The notes beneath the pieces are model-generated. The model was not told the origin of the DNA. It saw only the letters and a program-made list of their open reading frames with translations, and searched no databases. A DNA stretch of 64,000 bases from Allacma fusca (lineage: Eukaryota > Arthropoda > Collembola > Symphypleona > Sminthuridae). Location of the stretch: contig OX359245.1 in NCBI GenBank assembly GCA_947179485.1, positions 58,391,067-58,455,066 on the forward strand, written 5' to 3'. The stretch's first letter is position 1. The number at the start of each line of letters is the position of its first letter. Made by a program: the position numbers and the translations under genes. Positions 35,801 to 47,359 of this stretch are shown one piece after another.

Positions 35801-36434
35801 TTCAGGTCATGGGAATTTGTCATCAGGTCACATAAGTGGGTCTTCAAGTCATGTGAGCGGAACTTCAGGTCATGGAAATGTGTCATCGGGTCATGGCAGT
35901 GGAACCCCCGGTCACGGGAACGTATCATCAGGCCATGGAAGTATATCTTCAGGTCATGGAAATGTTTCTTCAGGTCATGGAAATGTTTCTTCAGGTCATG
36001 CAAATGTTTCTTCAGGTCATGCAAATGTTTCTTCAGGTCATGCAAATGTTTCTTCAGTTCATGGAAGCGTATTATCGGGTCATGGAAATGTATCATCCAC
36101 TCATGGAAGTTCCTCTTCGGGTCAAGTCCATAGAAGTCTATCATCGGGTCATGGGAACGTAACCTCAGGTCACATTGGAATTTCAGGGAATCATACGGCC
36201 ACCTCTACATCCGGTCATGGCTTATCTTCAGGTCACATGAACTTACCTCCTTCGGGTCATGCAAGTCACACTAGCAACCATAGTTCTCAGTCTCATGGTT
36301 CTTCCGTATTAAATTTCAATCTCAGCTCTATCTTCCCCGAGATGAACGACAAGCGCAGTAGCAATTCTGGGAGTAACTCCAACAGCAATATCTGCAGTGG
36401 CTATTATAACAATAGCAAATCTAATGCAAAATAA
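29825..36434 (+). CDS. Giant bHLH transcription factor, USF3-like (3 coding exons, 2136 aa)
   Basis: Probable nuclear DNA-binding regulator. Exons 29825-30041, 30147-30359, 30454-36434 join in phase 1. bHLH at about residues 8-60: basic region KLWEKRRRDRLKESFHKL, helix 2 NEILEKATQFVKELR, followed by a leucine-zipper-like helix across the first splice (LIQELQDEVNRLILRVKQL). The Glu and Arg of the E-box-reading triad are present, but the usual His/Asn four residues before the Glu is Gly. A Pro-rich segment and about 1900 residues of low-complexity sequence follow: tandem SSAQPNTVV/LAQQNIV repeats (about 32000-32990), Asn/Ser-rich stretches, and SSGHGNV repeats (35690-36250). The last part contains VLNFNLSSIFPEMNDKR. 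A lone N-terminal bHLH on a roughly 2000-residue disordered chain matches the architecture of USF3. Orthology is inferred. Confidence 0.72.
35690..36250 (+). repeat. Tandem 18-24-bp repeat encoding SSGHGNV/SSGHANV
   Basis: Units of the form TCTTCAGGTCATGGAAATGTT repeat about 20 times within the last bHLH exon. The most recent part (about 35940-36060) is nearly identical between units, indicating recent expansion. All units keep the reading frame. Confidence 0.85.
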
Positions 36435-36804
36435 GTACGTATGTATACGTAATGACTACCTTTCCAGGATTTCACGACTCTGTACAGTGCACTAATTATT
36501 GCAGAAATACAAATCAAATTTATTCATCATTCATGGTTGATACGTACAATATCCAGTGTTGTCTATTCATGCAAGTGCAGGCTCTTTATTGTTACTGTTA
36601 AAGTTTTTAATGTTGTTTATAAATTGTTGTTGATCTGTAAAGAAGGGAAATTTGACTGTAATAAAGAATTTTTTTGAAAGACGAGAAAAAAATGGACAAT
36701 CTGCAGAAAGATTTTCAACGATAGAGCCAACGTTCTCAGGATGAAGCCATGAGTACAACGAAAGAACTGTATTTACAAGGCGTTTAAAATTTCGGTCAAT
36801 TCAG
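36435..36804. other. 3' flank of the bHLH gene, converging with the pacifastin-WAP gene
   Basis: No gene recognised. Likely 3' UTRs of both convergent genes; the minus-strand frame at 36567-36758 shows no homology. Confidence 0.4.
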
Positions 36805-37422
36805 CTATTTCCCATGACCAGGACCGCCAAGTTGAGGAGCGGAATTAGTCTGCGGATTAGTGCAGTAGGTCCTTTTGCAATAGTCAAAACAGCACAGTTG
36901 AGACCCAGGACAGTCCGTGTCCTGTTTGCAAGGACGGAAATTCTGATCACTAGGAATTCCAGGTTGACAGAGCTCGTATATGTCCATATTAAGAACCGCC
37001 GTTGGGCATGAGCCAGTGGGTTTAGCTGTAATAATAAAATACAAAATTATTTACGGAATTATTTAGCTCATTTACATTTGCATAAAGCTAAATAAAATTA
37101 TGTAAACTTCGTTGGTCGCAAGATTTCCTGGAGCACACGGCATGTCTGTTGGCCTTGGGGCAATAGCAGATTTTGCAGTCCTGCAAAATTAGGAGGGTGT
37201 CTGGACCACACATGACTATATAAAAAGCCAATAAAACAATTAATTTAAGAGCCCACAATAGTACAATAAATTGTATGTGTACAATTTTTAAATACTGTAA
37301 TTATTTCCACTGTAATAATTACTTTTAGGCTCAAGTTTGTTGGCCTTAAATGGCCGGGGCAGATTGCCAGAAATTGTGACGACGCAGGAGCATATCGCTG
37401 CAAATACCAAAAAATGCTTCAT
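36805..37422 (-). CDS. Secreted pacifastin-WAP two-domain protease inhibitor (3 exons)
   Basis: Probable extracellular serine-protease inhibitor or antimicrobial peptide precursor. Exons (minus): 37323-37422, 37108-37215, 36805-37025, each phase 1, giving 142 aa. Signal peptide MKHFLVFAAICSCVVTISG. Exon 2 encodes a pacifastin light-chain-like module with six Cys (36, 47, 50, 52, 61, 66: C-x10-C-x2-C-x-C-x8-C-x4-C). The canonical Asn next to the second Cys and the Gly and Thr are replaced. Exon 3 encodes a WAP four-disulfide core with eight Cys (SCPTAV, CQPG, PCKQDTDC, QLCCFDYC, YC), then a GPGHGK tail. One domain per exon with symmetric phase-1 introns is the classic sign of exon shuffling. 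The pairing of these two inhibitor folds is unusual. Confidence 0.78.
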
Positions 37423-37867
37423 AGTGGATTTTACAGACGGGTTTGAAGCTTGAAGGAAAAACTTTGGATTAACGCGTTAGCAAATCAGTTCATTTTCTCC
37501 AGAAAATCGTAAAATCAGGACAATGGGAACGACAAGGTTATAAAGGATTTAAGTGCTGTATTTACTGTTTTGGTTCCATATAGTATCCTCACGTAAGCAA
37601 AACAGCAACGTACGTATGTACTCGTGCATCACGCTTTGCTTCAGAGGTAAATATTTCCGTGTTTACACACGCATTTAGATATTTGAGCTGGTATTGGTAA
37701 AATACCATTGAAAACATTATTGTAGTAAATTGTTTATAGTTTAACTGCAAATGTAACCTCTGCCTTATAATGTATTTCCTCAGAATTTTAACACCTTGCT
37801 TTGGGAAAATTGATGTCATTTGACCTTGGTGAAGCGTCATAGTGAATTAAAAAAATTGGTGAAATAC

Positions 37868-37923
37868 AAAATGAACTAACTAATACATCAAACGGCCGTT
37901 TTATATATTAGTTAGTTCATTTT
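37868..37923. repeat. 18-bp perfect inverted repeat (hairpin)
   Basis: AAAATGAACTAACTAATA (37868-37885) pairs exactly with 37906-37923 around a 20-base loop. Confidence 0.65.
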
Positions 37924-38605
37924 GCATATTCAGTTTTTCTGCTTGTAAATTGTTTTTTTAAATGGAAATTGAAACTCAGAGACATAGATCGCAGACCTGA
38001 AGTCAAGTCAGGATTTTGATTGATTTTAAAATTGAATTGGAAACGTGCAAATATGAACATGGCTGTTTAAAATTATAAATATAATGTTATTATTGAAACT
38101 AGCCAGCATGCTGGGTTAACTTTTTTTAACTTTTTTGTTTGTACAAAATCCTGAAATTATATGCTTACCAACACATTTTATGTTATTTACACTGATTTTG
38201 CACAATTTTGTAAAACCATATTATCTATTGGTAATTACTAACATGTAACATCCTGCACTTTTCTTCCAATTTGTTGTTTTCGAAGTAAACCGAAGTACCT
38301 CCAAATTTTGTTACATACTATAATGAGCTCTAATTAAAACATGCTGTGTAACTGATGCATTATAAGCAAGGGTGGAAAATCGGAAAAATATGAATTCTAA
38401 TTCGAATTAAAATATTCAAGGCGAAGAATTCCGATTTAAAATACTTATAGCAATACTGAAAAATATGAATTCTAATACGGATTTAAATATCCTCGAGTAT
38501 TCGTTCATTATGAATTCCAATTTGAATATTTATTTGAATACTCCTAGTATACTGAAAATACGAAGAATTTAATTATGGAAAAAGGTAAACCTTAGAAACA
38601 TGATA

Positions 38606-39486
38606 CAGTGAATTTCCTATATAGTGGTTTCCAAGGGAGTGGCAAATTCCTGCCACTATATAGAGATGCCACTATATGGTATTAATGGCTAACTATATAC
38701 TATTAATGTTTATAACTAATAACTGGCTAAACATATTTATAAAATAATTTATTTGTACAGAATGCGTAAAACTATGAGGTATGCAAAGGTCAGTAAGTTT
38801 AAAATATTCAGTAAATATAGGTACCCTCACACTGGTAATATTGTAAGTAGTAGCAAACTTTTCAACTGCAAGGTCACCATTCCAGACCGATTGGTCGGAG
38901 CTACTTGCGAAGAAATCCACATCTTGATGGCATGTACACTTTCCAAAACATCATCAAAATAATACAGCGTCCTTCCAGACACCGAATTTTGGCTTCAGAT
39001 TATGGAAAACGTTTAAATTACGTTAAAAAAATAAATAACGAATTGAAACTTATTAAAAGTGGGCCAAGGTAAAAATACCAATGCTTTGCTGTGTAACCGT
39101 TCGTTTTACCTTTTAAGTCAGTGATACTATTACGTAACTGCAGCTAATCATACATGAGCTTCAGTATACCACAATAAGAATTTCATGGTATGCAGTAACA
39201 GTTAGAATTAAAATTGAACGAATCGACACAAACATTATTTACCTCCCGCACGTTTTATAACACCGTGTTATACCATTAACTAGCTAATTTTATGCCAACT
39301 GCCATTATAATTTTGCATGGCCGAGCCACCGTAACACATAATGGTGCCATTATAGAGGGAATACCATTATAGTGGGTGCCACTATATTGTATACCTTTAA
39401 CATTGCAAACCTCTAGGGAGGGATTTTTGATGCCACTAAAGAGGAAATGCCATCTAAGAGGAAACCACTATATGGGAAATTCACTG
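38606..39486. mobile_element. Tigger/pogo-like MITE, 881 bp, TA target
   Basis: Inverted ends CAGTGAATTTCCTATATAGT (left) and the matching right end differ at one base over about 27 bp. They are flanked by TA on both sides. The interior repeats GCCACTATAT/TGCCACTA motifs. No transposase frame. A related rearranged fragment occurs at 60960-61075. Confidence 0.75.
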
Positions 39487-40732
39487 TATCATGAATGTTT
39501 TGGGAAGCTAGTTTCCCCCGCAGGTCATTAGGTATAAATTTAAGAGCTGAAAAAACACGTTAAACTGATATTTGAGCTCCGACATTACTAATTTTCTTTC
39601 GGCCCATTTTTAATTACCGATAAAAATTTTAGTATCAACGATTTAAATTACTTGAGTAATTGTACGACAAACAATAGTTTTGAGCACAACCGTTAAAAGC
39701 CTCTGACAAATGCTAATAATTTGACTATTTTACGTAGAATGCGGAAGCATGTTCATTTCGGATGAAGAAAACGTTCGCCAATGCTCTTTGATTAACTTTA
39801 CGTTGTAAGTAAAAAATTGCGACAATTTTAAATTTATATTTAAGTATGTACACTTGATGAAATATACTATTGAAAACAATACTTTATTTTAATCGGAATT
39901 CAGTAAAATATATATGTTTTTTGAAGCGATATCGTAACTCCATAGTATATCGTCAATCAAGCGGAAGGCTCATAAAATTGTGGTGTTACATACTCGAATT
40001 TTCATTAAAAAGAGTTAAACTCAAAAATGAAAGGAATTCGTTCGACAATAAAGATTGTGTGTAGTGTCAATATGGAAAAAAACTTATAGAAACTGATTAT
40101 TTAGAATCTAAACCAAGTCGTGCGTCTAGTAATTCAAGTGTTTGGAGTCATTTTTTGAGTCGGTCTGACGGCATGATGGCACTTCACCTGTTATGAGAAA
40201 GAGATGGGAAGTCACTTCCTAAATTAATATAAGTACGACCCAATTCGGTAGAGATTTAGTTTAGGAAAAATTGCTAGAAGATAGATCGAAGAATTCAGTA
40301 TCGTTTTCTATATTTTATGATTTTCATATTTTTCATACGAATGTAAAAAAGGAAATTTGATTTTTTTTTCAAACTAGCTTATTTTATAAGGAATTTGTGC
40401 ACATTTAATACTCTCACATTAATTGACATCAAAGACGCTAAACTGATTGTTGAATAACTGATGTTGGATTTTTTACTTCATATCTTTACGCATATACCAT
40501 AAAAATCGTCTTATATTTCTTGTTTTTACCATAATCGGGTTATTTTACGATACCGTACCTTAAAAATATTACCGGAGTTTTTCCACTGTACGGTAACGGT
40601 AATTACGGTATTTTAAACAAGAACGGTATGAACATGTCTAGTCATAGTGTCAATTTGCTTTAATTCTACTTGACTTGACGCCACTCAAGAATTCGATCAT
40701 GATAACGTACCCAGAGACTCACTGTTATCAGA
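39487..40732. other. Intergenic, AT-rich
   Basis: No gene. 40520-40625 contains a tract of ACGGTAA/TACCGTA motifs that looks like the end of an unclassified element. Confidence 0.35.
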
Positions 40733-40740
40733 AGCCACAT

Positions 40741-41937
40741 CAAGGATGCACATCCTCGAAGGATAGGGCTTACAGGCATATGTATATATAGGATATGCAT
40801 TAAAATCTAGCTTCTTATGTAGGTAGGATAGGATAGTAACCGTAGTCTTCAACTTGAAAACATAGGAATAGGTTAGGCAGCCTTTTGTACTGCAAGTATA
40901 AAGGAATGTAGGCAGGACTGGGCTTCATATATGTAAATGTTGCCTAAAATATAGGAAGGAATCCTCGGATTTAGTGTAATTATATGTATATCGAATAAGG
41001 GAGAGTCCATAAATGATGTCATCAAAATTTTGTGTTTTTGCACCCCCTCATACTGCCATCACCTCCTGTCATCAAATAGTGTAGTGACGGACCCACCCAT
41101 GATGATGGCGTCAGCAAGACTGAACGCACTCCAGAATCCCCCAAAAATTTTGCATGTCTTACCTTGTTAGATGGAATATGGAAACCTTTGCGATACGATT
41201 TTCGCGCTTATGTAGGAGGAGACAATTTTAGACTGGAGGAGCCGTGGGTAATAAATAATTTACTAACATGACATGCAAAATTTTTGGGCAATTCTGAAGT
41301 ATTTTCAGGCTCTTTCAAGGTTGTAAATTCAGTGTGGTTTCTGCGTATTCGGAATGCGCATTCATTAGGGTCGTTCATTCTTCTCAACAGCTTTAAAATA
41401 TCCATTTTTTCCTGATTGTTGTTTAGTTTTTTCATTTTGAAATGTTTCAGCAATATTTAATTTTCCAGACAGACTATTATGTTGAGTCGGAAGTGATGAA
41501 AAGATGAATGAACAAATTAATTCATAAACTTATTGCTTGGTCATGCATTTTAATAATTTGCTTAAAATGCTTAAATTGTAAATTATTATTAATCTGTTGC
41601 TTACACTTTAGCACATTGTAATTACCTTACTGAGATAGTTGGATTTTCATACTGACTTAAGGAGTATACATAAGTAATGTGCGGACGCAAAAGGAACGCT
41701 GTTCATTCACAGAATGTAATGTATAGGATAGGACTAGGAAATAAGAATAGCAAAAAATATTTATAGGAAACAGGTAGGCAGCTTGAGTAGTATACAATCT
41801 ATATTGAATGGTACCATCCTATATCTATATATAGAGGGATCGAGTTTTCCATTACTTTAAATAGGATATGTAGGATGTATTCTTAGTTCCCATTTGTAGG
41901 AAGGTTATAGGAATGCGGACACATATGTGCATCTTTG
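40741..41937. mobile_element. hAT-type MITE, TAGG-rich, copy 1 (8-bp TSD)
   Basis: Ends CAAGGATGCACAT / ATGTGCATCTTTG are inverted repeats and are flanked by the identical 8-bp duplication AGCCACAT (40733-40740, 41938-41945). Subterminal DNA is rich in TAGGATAGG/TATAGGA. The middle (about 41000-41690) is a different repeat that shares GCGATACGATTTTCGCGC and GGAGCCGTGGGTAATAAAT with the palindromic MITE at 45869. Confidence 0.82.
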
Positions 41938-42070
41938 AGCCACATAATGTAAAACACCAATTGTGGGAATAATTATCTTTCAGACAACGCCGATACCAAT
42001 GAAAATTCTTCCCACTGTTTAAATTGAATATTGATGATAATTCCCTTAAATTATATATTTAATTAATATA

Positions 42071-42398
42071 TCGTCGCTGAAGTGGCAAAATGGACTAAGT
42101 GCAATTTCGACTAGAAGCAAAATCGTCTACATGCCTTTTTCCTTAAAGGCAAAACGGAATAGTTGCAAGTTTTCCTGAAAGCAAAATGAACTACATGCAG
42201 TTTTCACTAAAAGCAAAATGGTCTACATGCGTGTATACTTTCATAATGGCTATCCTGCTTTAAAGCGAAATGTATTTAGACCATTTTGCTTTTAAAACTT
42301 GATGCATCTATTCCATATTGCATTTAGTAAAACTGCATGTAGACCATTTTGATTTTAATCGAAAATGCATGTATTCCATTTTGCCTCTTCAGCGACGA
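42071..42398. mobile_element. Palindromic MITE built from GCAAAATGG-type subrepeats
   Basis: Ends TCGTCGCTGAAG / CTTCAGCGACGA are exact inverted repeats. The interior carries about eight diverged subrepeats of the type GCAAAATGGTCTACATGC, in opposite orientation in each half. No coding capacity. Confidence 0.7.
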
Positions 42399-42707
42399 TG
42401 TCTATTAATTTACTATTGTTTAAAATGCTACATTTTAAAAATATTCCTGCGTTCAAAACGTTTGCGTAGTTATAAGGATAATAAAATTGCGTTGCAATAC
42501 AAACCGAGTATTACAGCATTGTATTTTTATCCTGCTTCAATTTTTATACGATCCACGTCAAGTTGAAGAGGAAACTGTATCATTGTTGAACGCATTTTGG
42601 ATTACTCTCATCATGCTAAATGTTACGTACTTTTTTAAATAAGATTAGGAGCTTTATGCTTTTAAAAAGGGGCGTAACCTAAATTAATCAATAATATGGC
42701 CAGAGAA

Positions 42708-42840
42708 TGTTGGGAGCATTCTGGAAGATCTTATTCTAAGAGTAAAATAAATATTTCTGGAAGTTATTCTTTACCAAGGAATAAAAATAGAATGTTCTGA
42801 AATAACCAGGCTAGAAATGGAATGTTCTAGAAGGTCCAAA
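42708..42840. promoter_or_regulatory. Cluster of heat-shock-element-like motifs
   Basis: The segment contains GAATGTTCTAGAA (three alternating GAA/TTC pentamers, ideal HSE), GAATGTTCTGAA, TTCTGGAAGTTATTC and GCATTCTGGAAG within 130 bp. It lies about 300 bp from a retrotransposon LTR. Chance in AT-rich DNA cannot be excluded. Confidence 0.35.
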
Positions 42841-43130
42841 TATTACTCTCGGACACCCGGAGAGAAAAGGGACACAATCATTGACACGTGTTATTGTTTC
42901 GTCCTCCGAGGCTAGGATCTTAGGACAATTTACTTGGATTAAATGTAGGAAATAAATAAGGCTTAAAAGACACGTGCGGTTGTAATATAGTAAATGAAAA
43001 TATCTAATTAGCAATAAAAGAGGAAACAGTCAATACCTATACCTCGACATGTATGTACTATCATGTGTTAGAGATTTTGGAAAAATAAATAACTGTCCGA
43101 AATAGGTATTTGTTACTTTCGGCGCCAGAA

Positions 43131-44364
43131 TGTCGGTGCACCTCTCGTAAAAAGTCTGATGAGATTTTGTTCTCTAAGATTAAATCTAGTAATAAAATTA
43201 CCGGCTGCGGATGGGAATCTTAAGCCGCTAATACATAAGGGAAGGTAAGAGTATAAATAGAAAAACCGAAAGGGTTGAAGATTCACTGAATATCTGGTCC
43301 TGAAGCGGGCGTCAGCTCTGCTGGAAATCTCCTAATCATCTTAGATATTTCAGGCCCTACAGGATGGGAAAGTTATCCTACCTGTTTGTATCTCTTTTAT
43401 ATTTCTGTATTTGTACCTTGAAGATTTAAGTATTTGAGAATTAAATAACTTAGCTTTAGTCTAGTAAAGAGACCTAAGGATTAGTTAATCCATGGTAGTA
43501 TGGAGAGTTAGTCCATCTACTGGTAGTTAATTATAATAGGGGAATATTAGAACGCTGAGACAGAAAGTATTATCAATTGTACATTTTGTAAAGACCGTTA
43601 GAATTAAGGACTTTGTTGAGGTGTGTGTGACTGATAAATAGTAAAATCCCGATGTAGTTTGATTTACTATGAAAGTTACTGATTGCACATGTAGTTAAGT
43701 AATTGACTTGCCCGAATACAAGAATTACTATTCTAAAGATTAACGGGAGTATTTATTGAGATGTTAACAGTTCCGTGTCTTAATGCATTCTGTTACAAGC
43801 GCTAGTCATCATTGCATCTTAACCAGATCAATGTACTAATACTTACATAGGCTTGCTATGCTACATTTCATAATACTTGCCTTACAATTATTACTATGAA
43901 AGTAATATTCAATACTTTTGCTATTGTCAAATAACTTAGAAATGACAAAAATAGCTAAATAAAATAATTTCAATTTCTTCAATTAAAAATAATAGCAGTA
44001 ACAATTACTACTGCTACACAGTAGCAAAACTATGCCATTTCACTTCTCAACAGACTTAATAAAGAATTGTTAGTTATAAGTTGTGCCAATTTGATGTTAA
44101 GGTAATTAAACTTTGATACATTTGTGTAATTATAATTAATAATAATTAAGTTTGATTTAGAAAATACATTGGTAAAATATGTTGAGTTGTATTCATGTAA
44201 TAATTGTGTAATTAATAAATTTCATCCTGGACGCGGGAAGATATCCCAAATTGAAACAATGGTTTGTTAATAAGGAATTAATTTTGCTATGTTTGGTGTA
44301 ATTAATTCCCCCGCATTTTCTAGCTGAGATACACCCCTATCATAAATGTAAACGGGGTGTCACA
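43131..44364 (-). mobile_element. Candidate LTR with primer-binding site (minus orientation)
   Basis: The sequence starts TGTGACACCCC and ends GGTGCACCGACA on the minus strand (TG...CA). Two bases later comes CTGGCGCCGAAAGTAAC, which has the form of a tRNA primer-binding site (TGGCGCC...) of Ty3/Gypsy-type elements. No second LTR or gag/pol was seen, so the element is truncated. In the opposite direction a TATAAATAG box lies at about 43252, so orientation and boundaries are not certain. Confidence 0.45.
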
Positions 44365-44473
44365 TTAATGATACTTTTTGAAGGGCACAGAAACAATAAA
44401 AATGTACTAACAATTGTTGCTGGGAAAGTTGAGTCGTAAAGTTTCAAAGCTCATATTGCGTTTGCATTACGAC

Positions 44474-45149
44474 CAGGGTTGCTGATTTTTTTGAAAAAAA
44501 AATTTAAAAAATTGGATTTATTTTATTTAAATCAACGTTTTCTGATTTTAATTCAGAATTTTATCACACGATAGAATTACCATACGTATTTTGGAATTTC
44601 AATTTTGTTTATAATATTGCACACTGTTGGCACCAACTAAACTTGAACAATTTAGTACTTACTGTTTTGTCACTTTCAAAACGGTAATCTTTAAGAACGA
44701 TTGGAAGTAGGGCTATTTTTGTAGACACTGGGTTTATTTTTGGGAAGGGACAAATTTTGGACATGTGTATTGTCCACGTATTATTTTGTGACGAGATCCG
44801 GATACATATTTGCATCCCTGAATTTCGAAACGAGACGGAATCTTCTGTGGGGCAAAACAGTCATGCCCAGCAGAAGCTCTAGTAATATATAATATTTCAA
44901 AACTCACTCATTTGCAACTTGACGGCTTGTTCAGAAAATCAAAACGGCAACATACCCAAATTATCCTGAAAATGGCAAAAATTCAAACTGGTCTCATGCC
45001 CAAAATTCATAAAAACGAAATATCCGTTTTACAACGTTTCTAGATGCCAAAATACATTTTATCTAACTGCGAAAGTTGAAGAGCCAATTTAAATTTAAAT
45101 CGATGATTTATTTGAAAAAAAATCAAGTCATTTAAATCAAGCCACCCTG
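44474..45149. mobile_element. hAT-type MITE, 676 bp
   Basis: Ends CAGGGTTGCTGATTT / AAATCAAGCCACCCTG are imperfect inverted repeats, flanked by ATTACGAC and ATTATGAC (7 of 8 identical), an 8-bp target duplication. The subterminal DNA is an extended A/T-rich inverted repeat with TTTAAATCAA blocks. Confidence 0.75.
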
Positions 45150-45292
45150 ATTATGACTGTAGGCAGGAGTATTTAATTATCTTATAAGTGTAGCTTTAAA
45201 TAGTCAAGAGCAATGAAGAAAAAAGTACATGATGTAAATAAATGCCGTCCAAATGTTTAGTGAATAAGGGAGATATATATTACCATATACAG

Positions 45293-46376
45293 CAGGCGCG
45301 TAGCCAGGAACTGGCCAAGGGGGGGCAACATTAATTAGAACGTACATATGTAAACTGACACATTCTATGGGAAATCCAATTCACAAATGTAAAACTCATC
45401 AAATTTTGCAAACTGAATTTCAGATTTTAAAATTCTCCACGTCCATCCATCAAATTTGAATAATTTTGGACCAGATCTTCAATTGGGCTTGATCCGATTT
45501 CGGAGAATTTCGAGACCTGGGTTCGCTTCTATCGTTTCAGCTGGTGCTTAACCTACTGATCCTGTGACACACTTCTTTGCTTTGAAAAGAAACTGCTGAT
45601 ATCAGGCGTGCTTGACCTTTTCATAATGAAGAATTAATTACAATTCACTAATTTAATAATTCTATCCAGCTTAAAAATTCCCTCGAAGCGATGCGTGTAA
45701 GTTACAAGAGCTAAAAGATTTTAATATGAAAATATTTAAAGCCGCTGTTACCATACTTTTGTTTCCGTTGCACCTTGAAGTCGAATCGACGAGGCAAAGT
45801 GAAATCGGGATTTCGCAAAGCATTCAAATCACCCGCTAAGCAAGAATGAACACAATAAAAATATACTCTAGAATCACCTAAAACGTCTCTTTAGTGAATG
45901 GTTTATTACCCGTCTTCTTCCCGTCAAAATTTGACCCATCCATACGGGCGAAAATTGTATCGAAATGCTTTTCTATTTCCATAGAAATTTATTGATCCAG
46001 AAATCGCAATGGATCAATCTCACGCAATGAACAAACATTGCGATACGATTTTCGCGCGTATGGATAGGTCAATTAATGACGGGAGGAGCCGTGGGTAATA
46101 AATCATTCACACGAAACATGTAAACTTCATGGGTGATTCTAGAGTTATGCTGTTTATACACAGATATTTACATGGATTACTGAATATGTTGAGTTTCGCA
46201 GATTTTTTTACAAATAAAAAAAAAATTGTACTGTCAAATCACTGAAAAGGTTTGCCTGTCTGATTGGACATTCAAATGACTGATTTATTTTTAACTTTTT
46301 GAGTGATTTGAGAGTATTTTATTTCGAATGGGGGAGGCAATTGCCCCCTTTGCCCCCCCCCTTGGCTACGCGCCTG
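45293..46376. mobile_element. hAT-like element with GGCGCGTAGCCA ends, 1084 bp
   Basis: Ends CAGGCGCGTAGCCA / TGGCTACGCGCCTG are perfect 14-bp inverted repeats followed inward by poly-G/poly-C runs. Flanks ATATACAG and ATATAGAG match at 7 of 8 bases. No transposase frame. It hosts a palindromic MITE at 45869-46141. Confidence 0.78.
45869..46141. mobile_element. Nested palindromic MITE, about 273 bp
   Basis: TAGAATCACC...TTTATTACCC...CGAAAAT.GTATCG is repeated in reverse complement in the right half, with the turn near 45980-46020. It is related to sequence at about 41170-41300 inside another element, so it is a mobile family. Confidence 0.65.
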
Positions 46377-46494
46377 ATATAGAGCATATCTGCAGCTAGA
46401 TTCAATTCAAGTGTAGTTTATAATACTTATTTATCCGCATGTATACTTGCACATATATTGTAGAAACTACACTTAGAAATGTAACTGCTGGGAC

Positions 46495-47351
46495 CAAAGA
46501 TGCTAGCCTATCCTACATGTAGGCCTACTTGTAGGCCTATTTGTAGGGTGCGAGCTATTTTCAGAAAAAATTATAGGCAAAATAGGGTGCACTGGTTTTT
46601 GCAGAAAAAAATCCTATAAATAGGAAATGCAAGCCTGCATACACGCGGTCATATAGGCAAATATGTAGGCGAGAACACGCTTTTATGAAGGCAAATATAT
46701 AGGATGTATATATGTACATAACTATTGTCACATTATGGAAGTCTTATCTCAATGCAAACCATAGCGATTTTTAAACGTTGGAATATCAGGCTACTGCAGG
46801 TACATGTGAGATTTCCCATTCAAAATGGTTTCCATACATAACTAAGTACATGTACATATATTGTATGTGATTGCTCGATGACTGTAACGTGCAATAGGCC
46901 CGATCAATACGAGGTTTCGCATAATGCATGAGTAACTTTAAATTTGAAGAAGTACTCAAAATCAGTTTGTTTAAATATATGATACATATTAACAAATAAT
47001 TGCGAGTGTTTGCTTAATAGTTGTTTCATATGAGGGATGGCCTAAATTTTTTCCAAACTAATGTTATATGTCCAAAATAAATGTTCGCTAAAATAAAACA
47101 GCAAAATGAAATTTATGAATTTCAATAAAAATATAATTTATTTCTGCAGTATAGGGTCACATGTAGGAAAGGGATAACATTTTCCGTATCCCTATATAGG
47201 CAGAAATGTATACATTTCTGCAGCCGCAAATGCCTACTTGTAGGGAAGGATATAGGCCCTACAATTGCACCAATAGGGGAGAAGGAAGGCCCCTCCTAAA
47301 CTAAATGTATAGGTAGGATGTAGGATAGGCAAAATCAGTTTAGCATCTTTG
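46495..47351. mobile_element. hAT-type MITE, TAGG-rich, copy 2 (8-bp TSD)
   Basis: Ends CAAAGATGCTA and TTTAGCATCTTTG (inverted, nine terminal bases identical) are flanked by the exact 8-bp duplication GCTGGGAC (46487-46494, 47352-47359). Interior rich in TATAGGC/GTAGGC motifs, the same family as the element at 40741. Confidence 0.82.
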
Positions 47352-47359
47352 GCTGGGAC

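Noticed and set aside
35569-36144. 191-codon minus-strand frame rich in FHDLKKHLHDLKKH repeats
   Set aside because: Antisense shadow of the SSGHGNV repeat in the bHLH exon; its regularity comes from the repeat unit.
35509-36162. Plus-strand Q/V/M-rich frames inside the last bHLH exon
   Set aside because: Out-of-frame readings of the same tandem repeat.
43245-43300. TATAAATAG as promoter of a host gene
   Set aside because: No coding sequence follows for several kilobases; it lies inside the candidate LTR.
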